In this document: positions 49,370 to 58,183 of the stretch, piece after piece
How the letters are laid out: every line of letters starts with the position of its first letter
Numbering within the stretch: position 1 is the stretch's first letter
Source: an uncultured Actinomycetes bacterium
GTDB taxonomy: Bacteria; Actinomycetota; Actinomycetes; Mycobacteriales; Mycobacteriaceae
Assembly: GCA_903877095.1 (NCBI GenBank)
Contig: CAIRCP010000166.1
Coordinates: 22,580 to 86,579 of the forward strand
DNA length: 64,000 bases
Direction: 5' to 3'
Translations under genes and position numbers: made by a program
The notes under the pieces: model-generated
Told to the model about the DNA's origin: nothing
Database searches by the model: none
Seen by the model: the letters and a program-made list of their open reading frames with translations, nothing else

Positions 49370-49436
49370 GTCATACCTCCTGTGGTGAGACAGTTCCTAC
49401 CACGTCGCGCCGGTTCCGCTTGGTGTTCCGCCTAAC

Positions 49437-51683
49437 TCAGTGCCCCGCCCCGGACCGCCGCGAGACGTACGGCCACGGGTTGTTCCGTTCGGGGACCGAC
49501 TCCGCCCGGCTCTGCTTGAGCCGCATGCGCAGAAAACCCCGCAGTTCGTGCAATGCCGCATCAGCCCAGCGGTTTTCGGCTTCATCCGGATCGACGCTGA
49601 GGTCATACAGCTCCCATTGGTCGTCGAGGGGGTTGGTGCGGTACACCTCACCGCCCGGACCGTTGGCCGCGAGGTGGCGCACCCCCGGCTCGGTCCAGGT
49701 GGACGGGTCGTCGAAGCTGCGGACCAGCTTCCACCGATGTCCCGCGCCGCCGGGCGCGTCGTCGTCGTCGACGTGGACCACCAGCCCCTCGAAGTTCGCC
49801 GCGGTGTGGGCCGGGATCCGGATGCGCAGTGGCGCAGGGGGATTCGACGTCTGCTTGAGCTGGCGGCCCAGGCCCGAGGCGCCGGAGTCGCCTTCGAGCA
49901 TGTTGTCGCGGGTCATCAGGTAGACGGCGCGGCGATCGTCGGCGGGCGCGCCGTCGACCACCGGCATCAGGTTGCGGCCGGGCAGGGGGTGGACCTCGGA
50001 GAACGACTCCCGCAGCGACGCGGCGACACCCTCGACGTCGACGCCGGCCGCCCCGAGCAGCGTCGGCACCAGGTCGACGTGCGAGGTGGGCGCGTCGACG
50101 ACCCGCGGCACGCTCGTCTGCCGTCCGACCCGGGCGATGGCGAACGGCACCCGGGTCGCCTCGTCGTACAGGTTGAACCACTTCTGATGCAGTCCGCCGT
50201 GGGCGCCCAGCAGGTCGCCGTGATCGGAGGTCCGCACCAGCACCGCGTCCTCCGACCCGGCGCTGACCGCGCGGCGCACCCGGTCGATGGGCGCGTCCAC
50301 CTCGGCGTGCAGTCGGTAATAGAGGTCGCGGTAGCGCTGGGCATTGTGTTCGTAGATCCGCTGGATCGCCGCAGCCGGACCGTAACCGGAGTAATACGTT
50401 TCGCGGAAGGCGATCTGTGCGGCCGGCTTGGTCCGCAGATCCTCGTTGGCGGTCGGTGCCGCCGGAACGTGCGGCGGGTCCAGCGGCGACGGCTTCACCG
50501 GGCTGCGCAACGCCCAGGCCGGAAACAGCACGATGTCGTGTGGATTGACGAAGCTGGCCACCAGCAGGAACGGGCGCAGCGCATCGGCGTCTCCGGCGCG
50601 ACGGCGGGCATAGCGGTCCTCCAGCCAGGCCACCACCCGCTCGGCGATCAGCGGATCGCGGCGCAGGCCGCTGTTGGCCAGCCCCGCCCCGTGCGGCTCC
50701 GGGCCGACCCAGCCGGAAAAGCCGTACGGGGCAAGCGGATCGGCGTCGAGATAGGTGTCGACGGCGACCGGGTCCACTGCGCCGTCGTCGTCGTTGGTGG
50801 CCAGTGGCTTCCCGGTCTGCGGGTCTTCCAGGTCGGCGTGGGAGATGTGCCACTTGCCGTCGTAATGGGTGTCATATCCGGCCGCGCGGAACCAGTTTCC
50901 CAGTGTCGGCACCTCGCCCGGGCGCAGCCAGCGCATGCGGGAGTCGTTGTACGCCTTGCCGATTCCGTCGGTCTGGGTCACGCCGTGCAGATCCGGGTAC
51001 TGCCCGGTGAAGATCGTCGGGCGGCTCGGAACGCAGGCCAGCGAGCCGGTGTAGTGCCGGGTGAAGCTCACACCGTGCTCGTCGAACCACCGGCGGCCGG
51101 TGAGCACGCGGTCCCGCCAGGCGAGCACCTCTTCGGATTCGTAGGGCGGGATCGCGCGTTCCTCGTCGGTCATGATGATGACGATGTCGGGAGAATCAGT
51201 CGCCGATGAGCCGCTTGCGCGAAGAGGACCTTCCAGTCGGGCGGCGAGTCCGGCGAGCATCGTGTTGGACTGTTTGGCAAGGAATCGGCACAGCGCGCGT
51301 TCGGCGAGGCCGGCTACCGGGTTGGCGCCGATCTCCACCGTGGTGGTGAGTGTGACGCCGGTCGACCCGGGGAGGGGCTCGAGCGTCCACCGGTTGGCCA
51401 CCAGGTGCACGCGCCTGGGCAGACCTTCGATGTCGTAGGCCAGTGCGTCGGGCGCCTGGAGTTCGGTGATGCGCTCGACCAGGGTTTCCCGGCCGACTTG
51501 GACGCGGCGTGTGGTTCCCACAGCAGGTGATTCGGGGCCGTGGTCGAGCAGGCAGGAGTGGTCGACGTTGCCGGCCCACGAACTCAGGGCGCCGAAGTCG
51601 GCCAGCACCTCCCAGACCTGCTGGGGTGGGGCGGCGATGGTGCGGGAGCGGCTGATCTGGGCCACTCGCCCATCCAACCGCAT
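49437..51683 (-). CDS. SRPBCC-sulfatase fusion protein
   Basis: 748 aa. Residues about 8-155 form an SRPBCC (polyketide cyclase/START-like) domain (SRSRTIAAPPQQVWEVLADFGALSSWAGNVD...). Residues about 164-748 form a type I sulfatase: metal-binding start IVIIMTDEER, the formylglycine motif CVPSR (Cys217) in GSLACVPSRPTIFTGQYP, GKWHISH, SDHGDLLGAHGG and the C-terminal WELYDLSVDPDEAEN. The domains are in one frame with no stop, joined by a Ser/Ala linker at 155-163. No signal peptide. A GTG at codon 7 is an alternative start. It lies 13 bp after the polymerase gene on the same strand. Fusion of these two folds is unusual; substrate unknown. Confidence 0.85.
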   Translation of the reverse strand: MRLDGRVAQISRSRTIAAPPQQVWEVLADFGALSSWAGNVDHSCLLDHGPESPAVGTTRRVQVGRETLVERITELQAPDALAYDIEGLPRRVHLVANRWTLEPLPGSTGVTLTTTVEIGANPVAGLAERALCRFLAKQSNTMLAGLAARLEGPLRASGSSATDSPDIVIIMTDEERAIPPYESEEVLAWRDRVLTGRRWFDEHGVSFTRHYTGSLACVPSRPTIFTGQYPDLHGVTQTDGIGKAYNDSRMRWLRPGEVPTLGNWFRAAGYDTHYDGKWHISHADLEDPQTGKPLATNDDDGAVDPVAVDTYLDADPLAPYGFSGWVGPEPHGAGLANSGLRRDPLIAERVVAWLEDRYARRRAGDADALRPFLLVASFVNPHDIVLFPAWALRSPVKPSPLDPPHVPAAPTANEDLRTKPAAQIAFRETYYSGYGPAAAIQRIYEHNAQRYRDLYYRLHAEVDAPIDRVRRAVSAGSEDAVLVRTSDHGDLLGAHGGLHQKWFNLYDEATRVPFAIARVGRQTSVPRVVDAPTSHVDLVPTLLGAAGVDVEGVAASLRESFSEVHPLPGRNLMPVVDGAPADDRRAVYLMTRDNMLEGDSGASGLGRQLKQTSNPPAPLRIRIPAHTAANFEGLVVHVDDDDAPGGAGHRWKLVRSFDDPSTWTEPGVRHLAANGPGGEVYRTNPLDDQWELYDLSVDPDEAENRWADAALHELRGFLRMRLKQSRAESVPERNNPWPYVSRRSGAGH

Positions 51684-51696
51684 GGACGCACCGATG

Positions 51697-52905
51697 TCAG
51701 CGGTGCTGCGGCCCGGACTTCCAGGGGCTGTAATCGGCGATCAGGTCCTCTTGGTCCGGGCGGTCGGCGGCCGCGACATGCTCCAGGTTGATCCGGATCC
51801 GGTACCAGAGTGAACTGGGGCCGCGCATGCCGTCGACCAGAACGTCGGCCGGTTGCAGCAGCGCTGCAGCCGCCGGGTGGCGGCGGCGCCATTCGTCGAG
51901 CGCGGCCATGGCCTCATCACGGGTCTTGGTGCGGGCGATCTCGATCAGCGGCTTGCCGGCTTTCGGTGCCCGTTCGGGGGGCCCGAGTTCCTCGGCCCGT
52001 AGCAGCAGCGGCCCCAGCGATCCGGCATGCGCGTCCATCGGCTGCCAGGGATCGCCCCGCTCGGCGAAGCGCTCGGCAACCGTGTCGATGGTGAACCACT
52101 CGGGCCGGCAGCCCGGCACCTCCGACCAGGCGAGCGGGGTGGACACCCGGGCGTCGGGAACGGCCCGCACCGAGTAGGCCGACGCCATGGTGCGGTCCTT
52201 GGCGTTCTGGTTGAAGTCGACGAACACGCCGTGCCGCTCCTGCTTCCACCACTGGCTGGTCGCCAGATCCGGCGCGCGGCGCTCCACTTCGCGGGCCACT
52301 GTCTGCGCTGCCAGTCGTACCTGCGGGAACGGCCAGTCGGGTGAAATGCGGGCGTAGACGTGGAAACCCTTTGAGCCCGAGGTCTTCGGCCATGGGGTCA
52401 GGCCGTGGTCGACGAGCACCTCGCGCACCACCGCGGCGACGTCGAGGATCTGCTCCCACGGCACGCCGGGCATCGGGTCGAGGTCGATCCGCAGTTCATC
52501 GGGGTGGTCGAGGTCCGCGGCGCGGACCGCGTGCGGATTGAGGTCGACGCAACCCAGGTTGACGGCCCAGATCAATCCCGCCGCATCGTGGAGCACTGCC
52601 TCGGCGGCCGAAGTGCCGGAGGCGTAACGCAATTCTGCGACGTCGACCCAATCGGGCCGGTTCTTCGGGGCGCGTTTCTGGAAGACGGCCTCGCTGGTGA
52701 TGCCTTTGACGAACCGCTTGAGGATCATCGGCCGGCCGGTGACGCCTCGCAGCGCTCCGTCGGCCACCGCGACGTAGTGGCGGACGAGGTCTGCCTTGGT
52801 GATCGCGGGGCGCTGCGCCGTCGCGGGGAATACCGGTTTGTCCGGGTGGCTGACGGTGACGTCGCGGCCACCGACCTCAAGGGTCACGCCGTCGGCAACT
52901 GGCAC
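51697..52905 (-). CDS. LigD-type primase-polymerase (PolD2-like)
   Basis: 402 aa, stand-alone AEP-superfamily polymerase of the LigD POL type, matching Rv0269c. Motif I is RIDLDPMPG (catalytic Asp pair), motif II SGSKGFHVYARI, motif III near FVDFNQNAKDRTMASAYSVRA. These enzymes add a few (ribo)nucleotides at DNA ends and gaps. Unlike LigD it lacks ligase and phosphoesterase domains; here they would act in trans. Start GTG at 52905. It is divergent from fadD2 with only 43 bp between. Confidence 0.9.
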   Translation of the reverse strand: MPVADGVTLEVGGRDVTVSHPDKPVFPATAQRPAITKADLVRHYVAVADGALRGVTGRPMILKRFVKGITSEAVFQKRAPKNRPDWVDVAELRYASGTSAAEAVLHDAAGLIWAVNLGCVDLNPHAVRAADLDHPDELRIDLDPMPGVPWEQILDVAAVVREVLVDHGLTPWPKTSGSKGFHVYARISPDWPFPQVRLAAQTVAREVERRAPDLATSQWWKQERHGVFVDFNQNAKDRTMASAYSVRAVPDARVSTPLAWSEVPGCRPEWFTIDTVAERFAERGDPWQPMDAHAGSLGPLLLRAEELGPPERAPKAGKPLIEIARTKTRDEAMAALDEWRRRHPAAAALLQPADVLVDGMRGPSSLWYRIRINLEHVAAADRPDQEDLIADYSPWKSGPQHR

Positions 52906-52936
52906 AAACCCACCCTATGGCCTTCGGTATTCGCTC

Positions 52937-52948
52937 TAGGCTGTGACG
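52937..52948 (+). promoter_or_regulatory. probable leaderless promoter of fadD2
   Basis: TAGGCT (52937-52942) ends 6 nt before the ATG at 52949, the spacing for a -10 whose transcript starts at the start codon. There is no ribosome-binding site. Confidence 0.45.
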
Positions 52949-54628
52949 ATGCCGAACATTCCCGACTTGATCACCGAGGCGCTGGACAAGGCCAAGCAGT
53001 ACGCCGAACGCGGTTCGGCCGAACTGCACTACCTGCGGAAGATCATCGCGTCGGGCGCTTTCGGCATCGAGTCCCCGCAGAACTACGCGGCGCTGGGCGC
53101 GGATGTCGCCCGCTGGGGCGAGATCGGCATGATCCCCGCGCTCAATGCCCGCCGGAATCCGAATCGCACGGCCATCATCGACGACGAGGGGTCGATGACC
53201 TTCGCCGAACTCGACGACGCGGTCAATGCGGCCGCCAACGGACTGCTGGCGATGGGCGTCAAATGTGGTGACGGGGTCGCGATCCTGGCCCGCAACCACC
53301 GCTGGTGGATGATCGCCAATTACGCGGCCGCCCGGGTCGGCGCCCGGACCATCATGCTCAACACCGAGTTCTCCGGACCGCAAATCCGTGACGTCGCCGC
53401 ACGTGAAGGCGGCAAGGTCATCATCTATGACGACGAGTACAGCGAGGCGGTGAAACTGGCCGAGACGCCGCTGGGCAAGCTCCGCGCGCTGGCCACCAAT
53501 CCCGACACCGACCAGCCGTCGGGCAGCACCGACGAAACCCTGGCCGACCTGATCGCCCGCAGCAGCACCGACGCCGCCCCCAAGGCCACCAAGAAGTCGT
53601 CGATCATCATCCTGACGAGCGGCACCACCGGGACTCCGAAGGGCGCAAACCGGCACGCCCCGCCGACCCTGGCCCCGATCGGTGGTGTGCTGTCCCAGGT
53701 CCCGTTCAAGGCCGGGGAAGTGACGTCGCTGCCGTCGCCGATGTTCCACGCGCTGGGCTACCTGCATGCCACCTTGGCGATGACGCTGGGTTCGACGCTG
53801 GTGTTGCACCGGCGGTTCAAGCCGGCCACGGTTCTGGAGGACATCCCCAAGCACAAGGTGACCGCACTGGTGGTGGTGCCGGTGATGCTGTCTCGCATCC
53901 TCGACGCGCTGGAGAAGATGGAGTCCAAGCCGGATCTGTCGTCGCTGCGCATCATCTTCGTGTCCGGATCGCAATTGGGTGCGGAGTTGGCGACGAGGAC
54001 TCTGAAGGATATCGGCCCGGTCGTCTACAACCTTTACGGCTCAACGGAAATCGCGTTCGTGTCGATCGCCCGGCCGGAGGATCTGAAGATCAACCCTGCC
54101 ACGGTCGGCCCGATCATCAGGGGCGTCAAGGTCAAGATCCTCGACGACCACGGCAAGGAAGTTCCGAGTGGCAAAGTCGGCCGGATCTTCGTCGGCAACT
54201 TCTTCCCGTTCGAGGGTTACACCGGCGGCGGCGGCAAGGAGATCATCGACGGCCTGATGTCCTCCGGTGACGTCGGCTACTTCGACGAACACGATCTGCT
54301 CTATGTCAGTGGCCGCGACGACGAGATGATCGTCTCCGGCGGTGAGAACGTCTTCCCGGCGGAGGTGGAGGACCTCGTCAGCGGGCACCCCGGAGTCATC
54401 GAGGCCACCGCAATCGGGGTGGACGACAAGGACTTCGGGCAGCGGCTGCGCGCCTTCGTCGTGCTGAAAGAAGGTGCCGAGGTGAGCGAGGACACCATCA
54501 AGGACTACGTCCGCGACCACCTCGCGCGCTACAAGGTGCCGCGCGAGGTCGTCTTTCTGCCCGAGTTGCCGCGCAACCCGACCGGCAAGATCCTCAAGCG
54601 CGAACTGCGCCAGATCGAGATCGAGTAA
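52949..54628 (+). CDS. fadD2: fatty-acyl-CoA ligase FadD2
   Basis: 559 aa, adenylate-forming enzyme matching Rv0270. P-loop LTSGTTGTPKGA, A5 motif YNLYGSTEIAFVS, A8 hinge DELDHLLYVSGRDDEMI-like segment (HDLLYVSGRDDEMIVSGGENV) and catalytic Lys in NPTGKILKREL near the C-terminus. It makes acyl-CoA from free fatty acids. The start is ATG 52949 (leaderless-type promoter); a GTG two codons upstream is possible. It converges with fadE6, the stop codons of both lying within an 18-bp palindrome. Confidence 0.92.
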   Translation: MPNIPDLITEALDKAKQYAERGSAELHYLRKIIASGAFGIESPQNYAALGADVARWGEIGMIPALNARRNPNRTAIIDDEGSMTFAELDDAVNAAANGLLAMGVKCGDGVAILARNHRWWMIANYAAARVGARTIMLNTEFSGPQIRDVAAREGGKVIIYDDEYSEAVKLAETPLGKLRALATNPDTDQPSGSTDETLADLIARSSTDAAPKATKKSSIIILTSGTTGTPKGANRHAPPTLAPIGGVLSQVPFKAGEVTSLPSPMFHALGYLHATLAMTLGSTLVLHRRFKPATVLEDIPKHKVTALVVVPVMLSRILDALEKMESKPDLSSLRIIFVSGSQLGAELATRTLKDIGPVVYNLYGSTEIAFVSIARPEDLKINPATVGPIIRGVKVKILDDHGKEVPSGKVGRIFVGNFFPFEGYTGGGGKEIIDGLMSSGDVGYFDEHDLLYVSGRDDEMIVSGGENVFPAEVEDLVSGHPGVIEATAIGVDDKDFGQRLRAFVVLKEGAEVSEDTIKDYVRDHLARYKVPREVVFLPELPRNPTGKILKRELRQIEIE

Positions 54629-54642
54629 CCGCCGGCGGTTAC
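54625..54642. terminator. 18-bp palindrome across the fadD2 and fadE6 stop codons
   Basis: GTAACCGCC-GGCGGTTAC is perfectly symmetrical; it contains the fadD2 TAA (54626-54628) and, on the other strand, the fadE6 TAA (54639-54641). It could form a short GC-rich hairpin in both transcripts, though without a loop it is a weak terminator. Confidence 0.4.
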
Positions 54643-56837
54643 GGATCGCGGGGCAGGCCCAGCAGCCGCTCGGCGATGATGTTCAACTGCACCTCCGAGG
54701 TGCCGCCGTAGATGGTCGTGGCGCGGCTGGCGAGCAGGAACTCCGCCCACTTGCCCTGCGGCGATTCCTCTTCCCAGATCGCGCCGTCGATGCCGAACGA
54801 CGACACCGCGAACTCGGCGTAGCCCTGCCCGGTGCGCATGGACAGCAGCTTGGAGATCGCGGCGGACGGCATCGCGTCGCCACCGGCCAGCGTGAGCAGG
54901 GTCGAGCGCATGTTCAGCAATTTGGCGGCGTGGCCTTCGGCGATCAGCTCGCCGGCCCGGTGATGCCCGACCTGGTCGAAACTCCCGTCGGCGACGAACT
55001 CGACGAATTTGGTCAGGTTGGGTAGAAAGAACGGCTCGTCGCTGCCGATCGAAACACGTTCGGCGGTAAGGGTATTGCGGCTGACCTCCCAGCCGCGGTC
55101 GACCTGGCCCAGCACCAGTTCGTCGGGCACGAAGACATCGTCGATGAACACCGTGTTGAACAACGCGTTGCCGGTCAGTTCGCGAAGCGGCTTGACCTCG
55201 ACGCCGGGCTGCTTCATGTCCAGCAGGAAGTAGGTGATGCCGTTATGTTTTGGAGCGCTTGGGTCCGTTCTTGCCAGCAGCGCACCCCACTGGGAGAACT
55301 GCGCGGCGGTCGTCCAGATCTTCTGGCCGGTGATCCGCCAGCCGCCGTCGACCTTGGTCGCCTTAGTGGTCAGGCTGGCCAGATCGGATCCGGCGCCGGG
55401 CTCGGAAAACAGCTGGCACCAGATGATTTCACCGCGGAAAGTCGGCGGCAGGAAACGCTGCTTCTGCTCGTCGGTGCCATAGGCCACGATCGACGGGATC
55501 AGCCAGGCGGCGATACCCATGGCGGGCCGCTTGACCCGGCCGGTGCTGAATTCCTGGGAGATGATGATCTGCTCCACCGGGGTGGCGGCCCGGCCCCACG
55601 GTGCCGGCAGGTAGGGCAGCACCCAGCCGCCCTCGGCGATGGCGGCTTTGCGTTCCTCGCTCGGAATCGCTTTAAGCGCAGCCACTTCGGCGCGGATCCC
55701 GTCCCGTAGCTTCTCGGTGTCGGGGTCCAGATCGATGTCCAACGGCCGCATGCCCGTGGTGGTGGCGGTGTCGAACACCCGCTGCGGGTACTCGTTCGAC
55801 CGCCCGAACGCGGCCACCAGACCGAGCGTGTGCCGGTAGTAGACGTTGGTGTCGTGCTCCCAGGTGAAGCCGATTCCGCCGTGCACCTGGATGCAATCCT
55901 GGGCGCACTTCTGGGCCGCGGCCGGAGCGAGCGTGGCTGCCACCGCGGCGGCGAACTCGTAGTGAGTGGCCTCGTTATCCCAATTCTCTTGGGCCGCTTC
56001 GTCAATCGCCCGAACGGCGTCCCACACCGCGGCGGTGGCCCGCTCGGTGGTCGCGATCATCTCGGCGCACTTGTGCTTGATCGCCTGGAACTGGCCGATC
56101 GGACGGCCGAACTGCTCGCGGATCTTGGCGTACTCCGAGGCGGTGTCGGTGGCCCAGCGGGCGAGACCGACCGCCTCAGCCGACAGCAGACTGGTGGCGA
56201 TTGCCCGCCCGGCAGCCTGGGAAACGTTGGACAGCAGGCGATCTGCACCGATCTCGACGCCGTTGGCCCGCACGTGCGCGACCGGCCGCAGCGCGTCGAC
56301 CGACCGCAACGGCACGATCTCCAGGGATTCGGCGTCGAGAATCGCCCACTCGATGCCGCTGTCGATGTTGACCGGCAGCACCAGCACCGACGCCTGCGAC
56401 GCGGCGGGCACCGACCGGGCTTCACCGCGGATGACAATAGTGTCGCCCTGGCGGCTGGCGGTGAGGTCGGACTCCAGCGCGAAGGCGGCGACGGCCTCGC
56501 CCGCGGCCAGCTCGGCCAGCACCTTGGCATCCGGCTCGTGTGCGGCGATTAACGCGCTGGCGATGGCCGACGGCACATAGGGGCCAGGAACCGCGCCGTA
56601 GCCGAACTCGGCGATCGCGATCGCCAATTCCAACAGCCCGAATCCCTGCCCGCCGACCGACTCCGTCAGGTGCAGACCGTGCAGACCCTGCTCGGCAGCC
56701 GCCCGCCAGTACGGCGGCGGGCTCGCGAGCGGGGTCTCCAGCGCCGCGTGCAGTACGTCGGCGGGTGCCACTCGCTTGACCAGAGCCCGCACCGACTCGG
56801 CCAGATCCTGATGCTCGGAGGTGATTGCGATGGGCAT
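54639..56837 (-). CDS. fadE6: tandem acyl-CoA dehydrogenase FadE6
   Basis: 732 aa from ATG 56837 (AGAGG upstream), the length known for Rv0271c. Two acyl-CoA dehydrogenase units in one chain: the first (about 1-370) contains EQFGRPIGQFQAIKHKCAEM and VHGGIGFTWEHDTNVYYRHTLG; the second (about 375-732) has QLFSEPGAGSDLASLTTKA, GWRITGQKIWTTAA and TTIYGGTSEVQLNIIAERLLG. Tandem FadE proteins correspond to alpha-beta dimers joined in one polypeptide. The substrate is unknown. An inverted repeat AACC-GGTG-GGTT (56866-56877) upstream is a possible operator. Confidence 0.92.
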   Translation of the reverse strand: MPIAITSEHQDLAESVRALVKRVAPADVLHAALETPLASPPPYWRAAAEQGLHGLHLTESVGGQGFGLLELAIAIAEFGYGAVPGPYVPSAIASALIAAHEPDAKVLAELAAGEAVAAFALESDLTASRQGDTIVIRGEARSVPAASQASVLVLPVNIDSGIEWAILDAESLEIVPLRSVDALRPVAHVRANGVEIGADRLLSNVSQAAGRAIATSLLSAEAVGLARWATDTASEYAKIREQFGRPIGQFQAIKHKCAEMIATTERATAAVWDAVRAIDEAAQENWDNEATHYEFAAAVAATLAPAAAQKCAQDCIQVHGGIGFTWEHDTNVYYRHTLGLVAAFGRSNEYPQRVFDTATTTGMRPLDIDLDPDTEKLRDGIRAEVAALKAIPSEERKAAIAEGGWVLPYLPAPWGRAATPVEQIIISQEFSTGRVKRPAMGIAAWLIPSIVAYGTDEQKQRFLPPTFRGEIIWCQLFSEPGAGSDLASLTTKATKVDGGWRITGQKIWTTAAQFSQWGALLARTDPSAPKHNGITYFLLDMKQPGVEVKPLRELTGNALFNTVFIDDVFVPDELVLGQVDRGWEVSRNTLTAERVSIGSDEPFFLPNLTKFVEFVADGSFDQVGHHRAGELIAEGHAAKLLNMRSTLLTLAGGDAMPSAAISKLLSMRTGQGYAEFAVSSFGIDGAIWEEESPQGKWAEFLLASRATTIYGGTSEVQLNIIAERLLGLPRDP

Positions 56838-56865
56838 GGTTCGAGGCCTCTCATAGCTGCCAAAT

Positions 56866-56877
56866 AACCGGTGGGTT
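56866..56877. promoter_or_regulatory. candidate operator upstream of fadE6
   Basis: AACC-GGTG-GGTT, flanked by nested CCAA (56860-56863) and TTGG (56876-56879), lies 29 bp upstream of the fadE6 start and within the gap to the MFS gene. A single occurrence, so weak. Confidence 0.3.
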
Positions 56878-56890
56878 GGGACCGAGGGTA

Positions 56891-58156
56891 CTACCCTGTG
56901 TCGGACGTCGGAGCAGCGCGTAGAGCCACCACCAGGCCGGCGCACAGCAGCATGATGATGCCCACCGCCCACATCCCGGCCTTGTTGCTCCCGGTCAGGT
57001 CTGCGAGCGCTCCGGTGATGTAGGGCGCGGCGAATCCGCCGAGGTTGCCGACCGAGTTAATCAGGCCGATGCCACCGGCAGCCGCCGTGCCGGCCAGAAA
57101 CCGGGTCGGCAGCGCCCAGAAAACCGGGAGCGCACAGAAGATTCCGATTGCGGCGATGGTGACGGGGACCATCACGGCAATCGGGTTATGCAGATATAAC
57201 GCCACCGGGATCGCCACCCCGCCCAGTGCAAGTGGGGTGGCGACATGCCAGACGTGCTCGCGGGTTCGGTCGGCGTGCCGCGACCAGAAGAACATGGCGA
57301 CGGCGGCGAAGGTGTACGGGATGGCGGTGATCATGCCGACCTGGATCAGCGACAGTTGAAGGCCGAACATCTTCTTGAACCCGGCGATGATGGAGGGCAG
57401 GAAGAACGCCAGCGCGTAGAGCCCGTATGCGATGCCGAAGTACACGACCGCCAGTGCCCAGGTCCGGGGACTGGTCAGGGTGCGGCGCAACGGGAATCGG
57501 TACCTCGTGCTGACGTCGCGCTCCTCGTCCGCAAGCACACCGGTGAGCCAGGTGCGCTGTTCGGCGGTAAGCCAGTGGGCGTCGGCCGGGCTGTCGGTGA
57601 GCCAGAACCAGCAGATAACCCCGAGCAGCACAGCCGGTAGTCCGACGCAGATCATCATGAACCGCCAGCCGGACAGTCCGAAGACCCCGTGCCCGGCTTG
57701 AATCAGCCAGGCGGCCAACGGTGTTCCGACTGCGGAGGCGATGGGGATCGCCAGCATGAAGACCCCGACGACGCGGGCGCGGTAGGCCGCGGGAAACCAG
57801 CGGCTCAAATAGAAGACGACACCGGGAAACAGGCCGGCTTCGGCGACGCCGAGCAGGAAGCGCAGTGCCAGCAGTGTGTGGGCATTCGGTGCGAATCCGA
57901 TTGCCATTGCGACGATTCCCCACGACACAGCGATGCGGGCCAGCCAGCGTCGCGCCCCGAAGCGCACCAGCGCGAGATTGGACGGGACCTCGACCAGCAC
58001 ATAGCCGATGAAGAAGATTCCCGACGCCAGCCCGAACATCGTCGCCGACAGCTGAAGGTCGGCGCTGACTTGCGCTTTGGCGATACCGAGATTCGTGCGG
58101 TCGAGGTAGTTGACGAAATACAGTGCCATCAAAAGCGGCACGAGTCGTACCGTCAC
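56891..58156 (-). CDS. MFS transporter, anion:cation symporter family
   Basis: 421 aa, 12 membrane helices. The N-terminal pattern LVPLLMALYFVNYLDRTNLGIAKAQ, then FGLASGIFFIGYVLVEVPSN and LLGVAEAGLFPGVVFYLSRWFPAAYRARVVG, is diagnostic of the ACS family (tartrate, phthalate, galactarate and similar carboxylates). Start GTG at 58156, 27 bp after the 2-hydroxyacid dehydrogenase stop. The gene order TetR - dehydrogenase - transporter suggests uptake and oxidation of a hydroxy-carboxylate under local control. Confidence 0.87.
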   Translation of the reverse strand: MTVRLVPLLMALYFVNYLDRTNLGIAKAQVSADLQLSATMFGLASGIFFIGYVLVEVPSNLALVRFGARRWLARIAVSWGIVAMAIGFAPNAHTLLALRFLLGVAEAGLFPGVVFYLSRWFPAAYRARVVGVFMLAIPIASAVGTPLAAWLIQAGHGVFGLSGWRFMMICVGLPAVLLGVICWFWLTDSPADAHWLTAEQRTWLTGVLADEERDVSTRYRFPLRRTLTSPRTWALAVVYFGIAYGLYALAFFLPSIIAGFKKMFGLQLSLIQVGMITAIPYTFAAVAMFFWSRHADRTREHVWHVATPLALGGVAIPVALYLHNPIAVMVPVTIAAIGIFCALPVFWALPTRFLAGTAAAGGIGLINSVGNLGGFAAPYITGALADLTGSNKAGMWAVGIIMLLCAGLVVALRAAPTSDTG

Positions 58157-58183
58157 CCGACGAAGGGTGGCCCTTCCAGGGTG

